Shown one piece after another: positions 47,309 to 64,000 of a DNA stretch of 64,000 nt. Both the position numbers and the translations under genes were made by a program. Each line of letters begins with the position of its first letter. The stretch's first letter is position 1. The notes below the pieces were generated by a model. The model saw nothing but the letters and a program-made list of their open reading frames with translations, had not been told where the DNA came from and did not search any database. The stretch comes from Lineus longissimus (Eukaryota; Nemertea; Pilidiophora; Heteronemertea; Lineidae): contig NC_088314.1 in assembly GCF_910592395.1 (NCBI RefSeq), forward strand, positions 744,001-808,000, given 5' to 3'.

Positions 47309-47690
47309 ATGAGCCCTGCATGTACTTTGTACCGCACGTGCAGCTTCTTTGCATTCTCCGCTAGTGCGGCTTTTCTTTTCAATCGTCCCTGATCTCGAGA
47401 AGATTGGATGACATCTCAAAGACCCCGATCATATGCAACCTTGACAGATTTCAGTAGGATGAGCTGTGCCTGCACTTTGTGTCTCATGTACGCCGGTCTT
47501 CTTTACATTCGCTGCTAGCACAGCCTTATCTTTTCAATCAGCCTTGGATGGTGACAAGACTACAAGGAGACTGGTTAGCAATGCTGGTATTGGTAATGCT
47601 GTAACATAAATGGGCATCCTTTATGATGCTGCAGCATGCGAGGGATATTGCTGCACTCTCATCAACCTTGGGTGGTGACAGGATTATTGC
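47309..47690. repeat. Diverged tandem duplication, about 150-bp period
   Basis: The segments near 47309-47394 and 47459-47549 share a pattern (ATGAGC...ACTTTGT...CTTCTTT-CATTC...GCTAG...TCTTTTCAATC) with scattered mismatches. A third partial copy near 47655-47690 shares CCTTGG-TGGTGACA. Confidence 0.5.
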
Positions 47691-49070
47691 CGAAGCAAGA
47701 GGATTGTGCGCTGCTGCACTCATATGGAGATCAGTAGCGAACGCCTAGCAGGAAGGGGTGAATTTGGTCATTGGGACCACCCAATCCAGTGGTCGTGGTC
47801 TAGGTACCAGGGTGGTCGCCGACCGGGGTTCTACTGCATATGGATATGCGCACAGGCTAGTGTCAATTTGATCAGCATTCCATATTCATGCATCGCTTTA
47901 CAGCATCCGTGATTAATCAAGGGAACGTCACCGATACAAAATACCATCAATCCCATCATGCTCACTGTTTACCAATGGCAACCCCTGACGACCACTCAAT
48001 TATCTGTTTAACTTTTGACTCGCTCCCTCGCGATGACTAACATGTGTTTACCATGCATGAAAGGCAAGGTTTTTATTTGTGATGTCATCCGACATGGACA
48101 ACTTGCATACTACTGCAATGGTAAACCTTCCCAGAATGTAACCCCAAGTCCGCTCAGACTACTACAGCAAAGTTCATACTCGATTGTGACGTCAATGTAC
48201 CATCTGAAACACATCTTGTCACCACTGACTGACACTACAGATCAAGATTCGTCTTGATGGATTTCTTGTGTGATTCAGCAGTGCGATCAATCCACTCATT
48301 ATTGATTCCCAATTAGCCACGCTATTTGTTGCAAACACAAAAATCACAGTAGCACTGGGCTTATGCCATTAGCCAGAGCAGAAGTGTGAGATGTTGAGTT
48401 CAATTCAATGCATACTCAGTTCATGCATGGACCTAGATTCTAACCTTTTGAAAATAGGGGAAATTGAAGGCAGCTTTTATTGACGAAGGGTTACTGCTTG
48501 CTTGCGATAGACGATGTCGGAACCCCACCACCAAAGCTAACACATCTTACGGAAGTTATATCAAGACCAACCCCCACCTTCCATACTTAACAACAGGCAG
48601 TGATAAAGGGCCTTTGCCAACTCAGAGCCTTCTGCTGACACTATCAGTGCTGACACATCCAGGACGGCCGCATCCACCATCCACAATTGAACGGCTACTC
48701 TAACGAAACCCTGTGCCATCATCCAATACCAAAATTCTTCTTGTTGATCAAATATTCTGGTCAGCCCCCTCCTGGCTGAAGCCGTCTGCCAACAATGTTA
48801 TTCCAATTCGTCCTGGTGAGAATGTATGGTAATCAACAGGTTGCTTATTGGTAATGGTATAGCTAGACAGACTGGCGGGTTGAAACTTGGCTGATGGTCA
48901 AGATATGGAACCGAATCATCTCGAAAGCCGACATGTATGTTGTATGACGAAGGTTGCAGAAACAGGTTGCCAATGTTGTTGTCACAGTCTCACACCCATT
49001 TTTTTGCTGGTTCAGAGGTTGTTGCTCAGATGCGCAGCAAAACTGCAGTGAGACGAGGCCCTCATCTGCC

Positions 49071-49094
49071 GGGGGGGGGGGGGGGGGGGGGGGG
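49071..49094. repeat. G24 homopolymer
   Basis: Uninterrupted run of 24 G on the plus strand. Confidence 0.97.
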
Positions 49095-51892
49095 CAGAAT
49101 ATCACATTCCTCCCAAATCACACCATTTGGGTTCCAGACAGTCCCAAATACTCGGAGTCTCTCAAAGCAAGCCCGATCATTTTCAGATTATACCACGATG
49201 GAATAAATGAATACACATTTGGTGAGGTTGCTAAGGAAACCGCTAGATTCTAGGGTAACCACTGAGACGAGTAAGACTTCAAGTGGTACGCTGGTCCTTC
49301 TCCCGCAGGATATAAGCCCTCAACTGCCTCAGTTTTTACCGCAATCTCATTGAAAGGAGATGTCTGGGGAAGTTTGAGCTGCAGAAGTGGAATGAATCCA
49401 ATTTTTTTTAAGACAATTTCATTTCACTTCTTTGTGGCCCTCACCCTTTTCTACTCAAGTAATATTGTCCATGAGTCGCCTGGGACAAAGTATGGAAGAT
49501 GAAGAAGAAGAAGAGGGAAATCTAGCCAATACATAGATTATAATGTGCTCAATGTCATGTGGCCTGACAAGCCTGACTATTCAGGATTTATTATGCAACA
49601 CAATCATGGCCATGGGATAAACAGACAGACATGAACCATACATACAAAACTGAATCAATCTATATGACATCACAATCCATAGAACTCCATATCACATACT
49701 GCACACATGCATTAGCCATTGCAATCACCACAATGGGTTTTTTTACTTTTGGCAGCAATATCCATGGGTTGTGGTAGCTAGATGACTGGGAAGGACTATC
49801 TCATGTCTCTAAGGACAGTCCGACACAGACGACACGTGATTGGTGGAGCTTGGTGAGCTAAAGCGTATTTCATAAACTTACAGTGCGCTGTCAACTATCT
49901 TATCACATTGGATGGGAAATTGAATTAATGGGCCAGCTTGAACCAGACGATATCAGCCAAGCAGAATTTTCATCCATCTAATCTCTAATCAGGAGGCGCC
50001 GAGCCTCCAGAGTGTTGAATTTCATAAATTATGAATGCCAGTCGTTCTGAATTAGTGTTTTGAGCAGAGCAGATGAAGCAAAGGCCATCCAATCAACTTG
50101 TTGAGACAAACTGTTTGCTTTGCACTTGAATATCGAAAGTGTCAAGGAGGTCTGACACAAAGGTCACATTATCTTTATTTTGTCATTTTGTGGGATCGTT
50201 TGATTCATGATACTCATGATCTACTACTAGTGGCTTGAGATTATCACTGAGAAAAAGCTTTTTTCAGCAAAAATTAAAAACTTGTTTTTTCCAACCCAGG
50301 CAATGCCAGGAGTAACCTGTATTCTTTCACTGTTGCATGCTATGCCAAGTCCCCCTCTAATCAGTCTTCAAACACCAACACTAACTCCATTAGACATTCA
50401 AGCTCATCAAGCCATACTTTATATTCAGCTTGCAGCCTAAACACCCATTTGTATTCCATGGGCAAAATGGCTTTACACAGAACTGACTTTGAAATGGGTT
50501 GTTAATGTCTGTTCAGCTTATCTCTGGTCCTCACATGCAGATATTCGTATGGCAGTAATGAGGAAGGAAGCTCACTAAAGGACCAACACTTACATTTTAC
50601 ATCAATTACTTCCTAGTATTTCCAGGACAATGTCACAACCAGGATGAAGGGACCTAATTAAGTTAGGATTTCAAGTTCTCGCCATGAGACTGAGAGTGAT
50701 TTTACAACCCAGTCATTCCTTCTGACTTATGACCGGTTTATTATTTCTATCTTCGAATCAATAGTACTCCAGTCGGACTCCGCCATCCGCCGTCCTCCAC
50801 CCTGGCACCAGCATCGACTTCCAGTTCCACTTCTGTTCTGCACTTCCAATCTACCAGAGTTGGGCAGAGATCCCTGATGCTAATCGCAGAACGATGTAAG
50901 TTTTGATTATAGGTAAAGATTGCAATTACATTCATTATACTAGCCAACCACAGCATCGTTACAAAACAATACATACAATGTACAGGTTTAGTGTAGCCAT
51001 ACTATAGTTACACTGTAACACTACAGCAAAAATGAGAGGGAACCAGGGAACAAAACAAATCGGTAAAACAAAGGTTTTTCAAACACAGAAAAATGTGCTC
51101 AAGGGCAAAACATATAGGATATAACTGACCTTTAATCGAGTATATTTTCTTTCTGCGAATATATGTAGTTTTAGCGGTACTGTCGCATCATTCCGACACC
51201 TAAATTCAAAATAATATCAGCTAAATATCCACCATTATGATTGTTTATGCAAATTCAACATCCTTGAGTCAGTCAAAGCTGGGCTGCAGACAAAATGCGT
51301 GGTGTTGATTATTCAAAACGGTGTTATAAGTAACGCTGGCGTTACCGCTGTCTTTTCAAATTGACGATATATCAATTTCAAGAATTATCACGTCATTACT
51401 TTATTTATACGGTTTAATAAATTGGTAAGCGTGGATCGTCACGGTACGGGGCATAAGCTCATGAGCTTGGGGTAATAAGTAGTCTGAGTGGTCTACCCTT
51501 TGTAAAAAAACTTGATTGAATGTTTTGATGGTCTGACCTACTGACAGACTAATCTGCTAATTTCACTGACTAAGTATCCAGTAGTAACCATACACAATTT
51601 AAATACAAATTGTTTAGACCATTTACTGGGAATGATACATGGCTAATTGAAGCGGATGAGGCCTATGCATTGGAGATTGACGATTGAAATCAATTCTGCA
51701 ATTAGGCTAGTTAATCCGTCATTGGCCCGATTAATGCCAACTCAATTTTTAAGCTTACACGTGCGATCTGGGGCAATCAAGCGGTTCCAGGGGTAATCAA
51801 ATAGGATCATGCAAAAGCTTGGCCACGTGGAAGAGTCATCGAGTCAGATAACGCTTCGAGTTACTCTTAAAGGACAACGTGAAACTTTTGTA

Positions 51893-51933
51893 TGACGTCA
51901 AATTGGATTTTTGAGTGTGGCGTCGTGACGTCA
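51893..51933. promoter_or_regulatory. Two CRE/ATF palindromes upstream of SEC61A1
   Basis: TGACGTCA occurs exactly at 51893-51900 and 51926-51933, about 300 bp before the SEC61A1 ATG. An inverted CCAAT (ATTGG) follows the first at 51903. These are sites for CREB/ATF-type bZIP factors. Confidence 0.6.
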
Positions 51934-52086
51934 CGCGCACCTGCTCACCAAAAGTGGTGGCTTGAATATTTTGATGATGATAAAAACGCTTTTAGCAGTA
52001 CTCTACAAATAATTTGTCTGGCTATTTCAGGATGAGCCCCAGCACGACTGTTCAACATTTGGTCTGTCGACCTTAAAATTGGAATA

Positions 52087-52102
52087 CGTCACGTGATCCA
52101 AT
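52087..52102. promoter_or_regulatory. ERSE-II-like / ACGT-core element of SEC61A1
   Basis: GTCACGTGATCCAAT contains CGTGATCCAAT, one base from the reverse complement of the ERSE-II consensus (ATTGG-N-CCACG) used by ATF6/XBP1 with NF-Y. It overlaps a CACGTG core. SEC61A1 is an unfolded-protein-response target in vertebrates. Confidence 0.45.
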
Positions 52103-52138
52103 TCTCTTCAACGTCGGCCATAACCACAACCGGCGCAC

Positions 52139-52158
52139 ATCCGTGAAATTTCACGGAT
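52139..52158. promoter_or_regulatory. 20-bp perfect palindrome before SEC61A1
   Basis: ATCCGTGAAATTTCACGGAT is its own reverse complement over all 20 bases. It lies 69-88 bp upstream of the ATG, so it is in the 5' UTR or at the transcription start. Confidence 0.6.
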
Positions 52159-52226
52159 AAAATCTCTTCGATTTTAGGACTTGGACATCGACAAACGGAT
52201 TTGGACACATCGATTAAAACCTCAAG

Positions 52227-56406
<4,180 letters not shown>

Positions 56407-57735
56407 GTGGACTTCAAGCAATAGACTTATTTTCTCAGAGACAATTTTATAAAGTATCTATTCAGATGACTTGTACATATTCTTATCCCCGCTATTCCCT
56501 GGAACATCGATACACTATGCTACAATGGACATCAGGTAGCATTCATAGTTTGTCATGGTCACATGTCTGGTTACTCAAGAGTGGAATATGATGTCAAAAC
56601 AGGGATTAACAACCACTGTTGTGTTGTTCTCACTTCCTCACCTGCCTAGCTTCTACAGCCTGTACAGCACAGACTTCTGAATGTGACAGTTCTGTCATGT
56701 ATTACTCAGCGAGGACGTTATGTTCTGAACATCTGTGTTGTCATAAGTTATGCTAATGTGATGGTTCTGTTCTTTTGCCTGATCAGCATTGGGTCACAGC
56801 CCACCTCTGCTCACTACTATTTATTCTCTTTTGTTTGAAGAAATCAGAGTTTTAGTTCAGTTTTATTTTGGATGATCTTCAATAGAGGGAGATTGCCAAT
56901 GGTGTATTTGTCTCAAATGATGTTGTGGTAGGAAATTAAAATGACTGTGTGCTCTTGTAGTATTATACCCTAATGAAATGTTTGATTCAATCAAATTTGA
57001 TAACAATGATAGTCAGTTCAAGTGATTTAATTTGCAGTAGTGATGTTATTGGTTTGGCATCTCGTGTGTTTTGGAACATGAAGTGCAGTTGGGTCAGTTT
57101 TGTTGGTGGTGGAGTTGAACTTGTCTGTAAGGCCAAAGGAGAAACTCTGTGTAGAGAAGACTTCATGGTTGTGCTTGTGTTGACAGTACACGTTGGTAGG
57201 TTGTATTTCACCTGTTCTTGACAATCACCCTGTATAGGATTTCATGCAATGGGGAGACAAAAGCAGGGCTAAGTTATGTTCCTTGTCTAGAAATTAAGCA
57301 GACGGCTTCAGTCAACTTGGTTACAAAGAGATGTCACTTGTGTATATTGCACAGTGGATGTTTTAGCTGTTGTCAACCGCCAAAGTTTTTAACCCTTGGA
57401 GGGCTGTAACATACATACATGTAGAACATGGTGTTCATCTTAGCCTATCCAAACATCTGGACAAAACGACATCGTTGAAAATCTTTGTCAACTTTTGCTG
57501 TATTTTCTCTGTGCTATTTCCATTCCTTGAAGGTTTAAGACAAAGCATTCATCCATGATATGACTTGGCCGAGTTTGATGTCCATTGGTGATGGGTTTAC
57601 CTGCCGGCACTCAAACGAGTGTAACTGGCGTTGAAATCAACAAGTTTTAAGTTAAAAACATTTAGAACTTTTCAGAAGTCGTCAAAAATAAAAAATGGAA
57701 AAAGATAAAAACAATAAAGGCTTCTTTATAAAAAA
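56407..57735 (+). other. SEC61A1: SEC61A1 3' UTR (inferred extent)
   Basis: About 1.3 kb of non-coding sequence between the stop and two AATAAA signals (57687 and 57713). No other gene seen in it. Confidence 0.55.
57687..57718 (+). terminator. SEC61A1: Poly(A) signals of SEC61A1
   Basis: AATAAA at 57687-57692 and 57713-57718, the first strong pair after the stop. Confidence 0.55.
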
Positions 57736-57859
57736 ACTGCAGTGTCTGTTTTTCTTTTGTTTGTTGGTATAATACTCAGTCACCATGCTTGAGCCTAGAT
57801 TATGTTTCAGTAGAGTGGTACCTTGCACATTATAGATATGGACTTGTGTGCACTGTTTC

Positions 57860-57932
57860 GTGGAGCCAGAGACTGTCTCTCAGTACTTGAAGGAATCATG
57901 GAGCCAGAGACTGTCAGTACCTGAAGGACTGC
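57860..57932. repeat. Tandem repeat, about 38/32 bp, 2 copies
   Basis: TGGAGCCAGAGACTGTC recurs after 38 bases, each followed by CAGTAC-TGAAGGA. It lies in the gap between SEC61A1 and RUVBL1. Confidence 0.85.
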
Positions 57933-58227
57933 AGGAGTACTACTGTGATGGTGATTCGAATCAATGTGCCGGTAACCAGACACAATCGTCTCTTCAGAAT
58001 CTTTTGAATCCCCACAGTTGGTGGCACAGATCATTGTTGAGGTTGTGACAACACTTCACTCGTCCTCCTCCTGTGTTGGACAGGTTGTGACCTCGTCTGT
58101 GGTACCAGTTGTTACAGCCTCTCATCAGCTCATGGAAATGGGGCAGGTTGTAAGACCACTCGACTTCAGCAGTACAGGGAGGCTCGCACTGTCATCGAGG
58201 AGGTGGCCTGGAGGTTGGGGTGACATA

Positions 58228-58345
58228 GCACAGCACAGGATGTGACAGTCTCTCAACAGTTTGACAGGCTGCAACTATGTTTTTCTTTTTACATGACAGT
58301 AATCTGGCTCGTTGAACCAGACATGTGGCACAGCACAGGATGTGA
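58228..58345. repeat. 100-bp spaced direct repeat
   Basis: GCACAGCACAGGATGTGA at 58228 and again, exactly 100 bp later, at 58328; the sequence between the copies is diverged. Confidence 0.75.
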
Positions 58346-58454
58346 TTCTCTTTAAGTTGGACAGATTGCCTCAGTTTGTGATAGCTGAGCTCTGTACCTA
58401 CCCACAACTGATAAATGAATCCTAACAACTGTTTGTATAAAATATTATGGACAA

Positions 58455-58740
58455 TTTATTTCAAGAAAAAAAATATGCAAAAACCAACAAAGAATGTGAC
58501 CAAAACGATCTAGCATCTTGAGAAACCAGGTAGCATGGTGCCTTTGGTTTTGTTCCATCTCCATGGATAAGTGTAGAAAGAAATGTAATAATCAGGTACA
58601 GCATGAATGAAACACAACAAGAGGTACAAAACAATTTGAAGAACCAGATCAATGACAGGAACTCAAGTATACTGTAGAGATAAAAAGAATGGTATTGCTC
58701 TGATCACAATCTCAAATGTCTATAGGCTTGTCAGTGTCTC
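58455..58740 (-). terminator. RUVBL1: RUVBL1 3' UTR with poly(A) signal
   Basis: Minus-strand AATAAA (TTTATT at 58455-58460) about 280 bases after the RUVBL1 stop. Confidence 0.55.
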
Positions 58741-62011
<3,271 letters not shown>

Positions 62012-62041
62012 TCAAAACTTGTCACGCTCGCGTTTTTCAGT

Positions 62042-62053
62042 ATGCGCATGCGT
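62042..62053. promoter_or_regulatory. RUVBL1: NRF1-like site upstream of RUVBL1
   Basis: ATGCGCATGCGT, one mismatch from the palindromic NRF1 consensus (YGCGCAYGCGCR), about 70-81 bp before the RUVBL1 ATG. Confidence 0.45.
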
Positions 62054-62268
62054 ATTTCAAGAATTGCGGTTGTTTCGCCCCTTGGCGTTTTCGCCCCCAG
62101 TCCTGTTGCTCCCGCTGCAATTTAATTCCTTAAGTGATTTATTTTCTTAAAATAGACCACAACAAACACTTTTCTTGTATAATTAGATACTGAGATAGTG
62201 AGTTATTAATGTTTTGTTGTGTAAAAACGTTAGTTTTGCCAGGTTTTCATGGTAACAGGCCGAAAAAC

Positions 62269-62279
62269 AACATGGCGGC
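62269..62279 (+). promoter_or_regulatory. YY1-type ATGGCGGC element
   Basis: AACATGGCGGC matches the YY1 consensus AANATGGCGGC, usually placed just downstream of transcription starts. It probably marks the 5' UTR of the plus-strand gene starting at 62627. The ATG opens only a 12-codon frame. Confidence 0.45.
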
Positions 62280-62403
62280 CAGAAATCAAAACAAGCACCT
62301 GCTGGCCTAGTTTCTTTATAAAATTCTACTTTCTCAACAACTGATTTTAATTTTACACCAGTAAACTATCTGGTCGGTAGATACATAATTCATTTTATGG
62401 AGC

Positions 62404-62531
62404 AACTGCAGAATAGCTGGGACACTCTGTGCTAAATGATAGGAATGTGTACATAATGTACAGAGGGACAGTGTACATAATGTATCTACATACAGAGTCA
62501 GAGCTACTACTGTCCCGGCTATTCTGCAGTT
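62404..62531. mobile_element. 128-bp inverted-repeat element (MITE-like)
   Basis: AACTGCAGAATAGC-T-GGGACA (62404-62424) is repeated inverted at 62511-62531 with one mismatch in 21. Between them TGTACATAATGTA occurs twice. No clear target-site duplication. It sits in the bidirectional promoter region, probably in the first intron of the plus-strand gene. Confidence 0.55.
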
Positions 62532-62626
62532 AGGCCATTTTCCTCACACGTCACTGGCACTGTCTGTGGTATTGACCTTTGATTGTCTTTTCTAGGATTC
62601 CTCAGTGGTGTTTTCCTGTGTGCACC

Positions 62627-62785
62627 ATGAGTGACACAGAAAGTGAGCAAGAGTCCGATGGGAGGACGCCATCTCCGTCTGCAGACTATCAACCTGCAAT
62701 CGCTGCCAAACCTCCAAAGGTTCTCCTGCAGGAAGAGAGTCAGTTTGAAGTCTCGGCCAGTCCAGCATTCCAGTGTCTTGATGAT
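62627..62785 (+). CDS. Unidentified first coding exon, acidic/Ser-rich N-terminus (53 codons, partial gene)
   Basis: ATG in good context (CACCATGA) opens MSDTESEQESDGRTPSPSAD and continues through QPAIAAKPPKVLLQEE to ...AFQCLDD at GAT|GTAAGT, phase 0. A pyrimidine-rich acceptor (TTTTCTAG at 62587-62594) precedes it, so a 5' UTR exon probably lies upstream near the YY1 motif. The peptide looks disordered, with possible SP/TP phosphosites. I do not recognise it; in human the gene beyond RUVBL1 is EEFSEC, but this is not the EEFSEC N-terminus. Later exons lie beyond the right edge, so the minus-strand FReD exons would sit within its first intron. Confidence 0.6.
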
Positions 62786-62942
62786 GTAAGTAAACACAAC
62801 ACGATATCTCCATCTGAGTTCAGCTTATATGACTTCAATATGAGGCACATCAGCTGAGCCATTTAAAACATTAGCCCAAGTTCAGTACAGAAGTGAGAAA
62901 GTAGTCAAGAGAAGACATTTCAAAATATCTACATAAATATAC

Positions 62943-62948
62943 TTTATT
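62943..62948 (-). terminator. Poly(A) signal of the FReD gene
   Basis: TTTATT on the plus strand (AATAAA on minus), 228 bases past the FReD stop. Confidence 0.5.
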
Positions 62949-63175
62949 TACAGTAATTTACATTATGTTGACAGTACATGTAATAAATACAACTTTTCAG
63001 TCATCTAATGTTACGTCTTCTCCATATCATGGATAGATGTCATGAATATCAGATGACAATTCTGTCTTAATAAGTGTTAGTGTTATGCTGGTTATATTGT
63101 TCCATAGATTCATCACAGATGGCACAGACGCATAGTCCATCCTTGTAATGAATACAAGTCAATGCAAGCAGAACA

Positions 63176-63559
63176 CTAAGGCTCTACATTTTGCGCATCA
63201 ATAACTTTTTGTTGATTTTTGAGAAAATTGGCTGGCCTCACTTTGATCTCTGTTTTCTTCAATGATGATTCATGACGCCACGGCTGCCACATGATACCGT
63301 CTTTACGGTGGCTCTTATAGACACCGCCCTCGTAATAAAGTCCATTCAAGTTAGCCACCATGCAGTTATGAAACCACCAACCACTGCTGTAGATCTCTGG
63401 ACAACTTCGTCCATATCTGTCGTTGTCATTGTCTATAGTTGAGAACTGCTGGTTATTGTGTCGTAGGAAGCGGTTACCATAATGGAAGGCATTGCCAGCA
63501 TCGCCAGAGTACTGCCCAACCTGAATCCGGTACTTGTCGTCCTCACCAAATAAGATAAA
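63176..63559 (-). CDS. FReD gene, last exon
   Basis: 127 codons and TAG, with the Ca-binding loop DNDND and the GWWFHNC core. Confidence 0.95.
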   Translation of the reverse strand, partial: FILFGEDDKYRIQVGQYSGDAGNAFHYGNRFLRHNNQQFSTIDNDNDRYGRSCPEIYSSGWWFHNCMVANLNGLYYEGGVYKSHRKDGIMWQPWRHESSLKKTEIKVRPANFLKNQQKVIDAQNVEP

Positions 63560-63846
63560 CTGAAAACATAGAAGGCGATATGTTTTGAGTACTAAAATCA
63601 AGTTGATTTTATATTGCTTCACATTCTATTCCTGGCCAAAAATTTGTTAAATATAGGTAAATTTTTCAAAACTGTGAAATCGAATAGGGCCGAAAGATCA
63701 AGTCTTACCTTGGTGTATGAGGCATGTGCAGTTTCCCCGGCAAAGTCCCACAAGTCAAAGCGAACGGCATTGTTTCCTCTCAGGTTCAGGATGTACATCT
63801 TCTCAAGGCCCAGCCAGTATTCACCGGTCAGATCACCAAAACCATC
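63176..63846 (-). CDS. Fibrinogen-related domain (FReD) protein, last two exons
   Basis: Secreted lectin-like or matrix family (ficolin, tenascin, angiopoietin and fibrinogen-like proteins). Exons 63846-63709 (46 codons, phase 0) and 63559-63176 (127 codons plus TAG). The first has DGFGDLTGEYWLGLEKMYIL and VRFDLWDFAGETAHASY; the second has GQYSGDAGNAF, the calcium-loop-like STIDNDNDRYGR, and CPEIYSSGWWFHNCMVANLN with both conserved cysteines and the GWW core, then the final strand KTEIKVRP. About two thirds of the domain is here. Its first third and any upstream region (collagen-like, EGF or coiled coil) are off the right edge, so the subfamily cannot be told. The 18-residue tail after the domain is unremarkable. 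A minus-strand AATAAA lies at 62948-62943. Confidence 0.95.
63709..63846 (-). CDS. FReD gene, penultimate exon
   Basis: 46 codons between CCAG and AAG|GTAAG, carrying the GEYWLGL signature of FReD domains. Confidence 0.93.
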
Positions 63847-64000
63847 CTGGAAAATATGGATGTTGAGGCTGAAGAGTGGCCAAGGCTTTCCTTAGTTAGT
63901 ATTTCAGCGTGTGTCAGATCGTCCAGATGAGTTTCTAAACTACTGAATACTGTCTTTACGTCAGACTGTTGAGGTGATAGTGCAGGATGAAGTCTGTCCA

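Larger units (their letters stand above)
31990..51890. other. 20-kb stretch without recognisable exons
   Basis: All open frames are short (133 codons or fewer beyond the antisense of the 31825-31989 exon) and lack family resemblance or flanking splice signals. Repeats inside it are listed separately. It could be intergenic or part of a large intron of a minus-strand gene that includes the 31989 exon. Confidence 0.6.

Noticed and set aside
62627-62785. Possible EEFSEC first exon, from human synteny
   Set aside because: EEFSEC begins with a GTPase P-loop segment; this exon is acidic, Ser-rich and lacks any G motif.

Overview
The window is nuclear DNA of an invertebrate animal. It is moderately AT-rich, genes are broken into many short exons with clean GT-AG introns, there are tandem arrays and small inverted-repeat (MITE-like) elements, and about 20 kb holds no recognisable exon. 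The encoded proteins are typical metazoan ones. I cannot fix the phylum; a marine deuterostome or lophotrochozoan would fit. No bacterial, viral or CRISPR features were seen.

Left part (680-31989, minus strand): an FRMD4A/FRMD4B orthologue, a FERM-domain scaffold with a cytohesin-binding CUPID region. Seventeen shared coding exons lie between 25778 and 680, and the disordered C-terminus runs off the left edge. Upstream lie three possible first coding exons, each ending in frame at a donor: a 48-codon exon (26463-26320), a 671-codon disordered, repeat-bearing exon (31202-29190) and a 55-codon basic exon (31989-31825). They may be alternative promoters of FRMD4, or the outer two may be other genes. 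A six-codon exon inside the gene (7987-7970), next to a symmetric pair of CCAAT boxes, could start a FERM-less isoform.

Middle (about 32-51.9 kb): no convincing exon. It contains a cluster of short inverted repeats near 35.2-35.6 kb, a diverged tandem duplication near 47.3 kb and a run of 24 G.

Right part (52-64 kb): gene-dense. SEC61A1 (plus, 12 exons, complete at 476 aa) and RUVBL1 (minus, 8 exons, complete at 456 aa) lie tail to tail, the same pair that are neighbours in human 3q21.3. An unidentified plus-strand first exon starts divergently from RUVBL1 at 62627. The last two exons of a fibrinogen-related-domain gene lie on the minus strand at 63176-63846, probably inside the first intron of that unknown gene.

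The FRMD4, SEC61A1 and RUVBL1 exon maps were built by translating, matching splice phases and comparing with remembered family sequences; no alignment was run. SEC61A1 and RUVBL1 sum exactly to the family lengths, a strong internal check.
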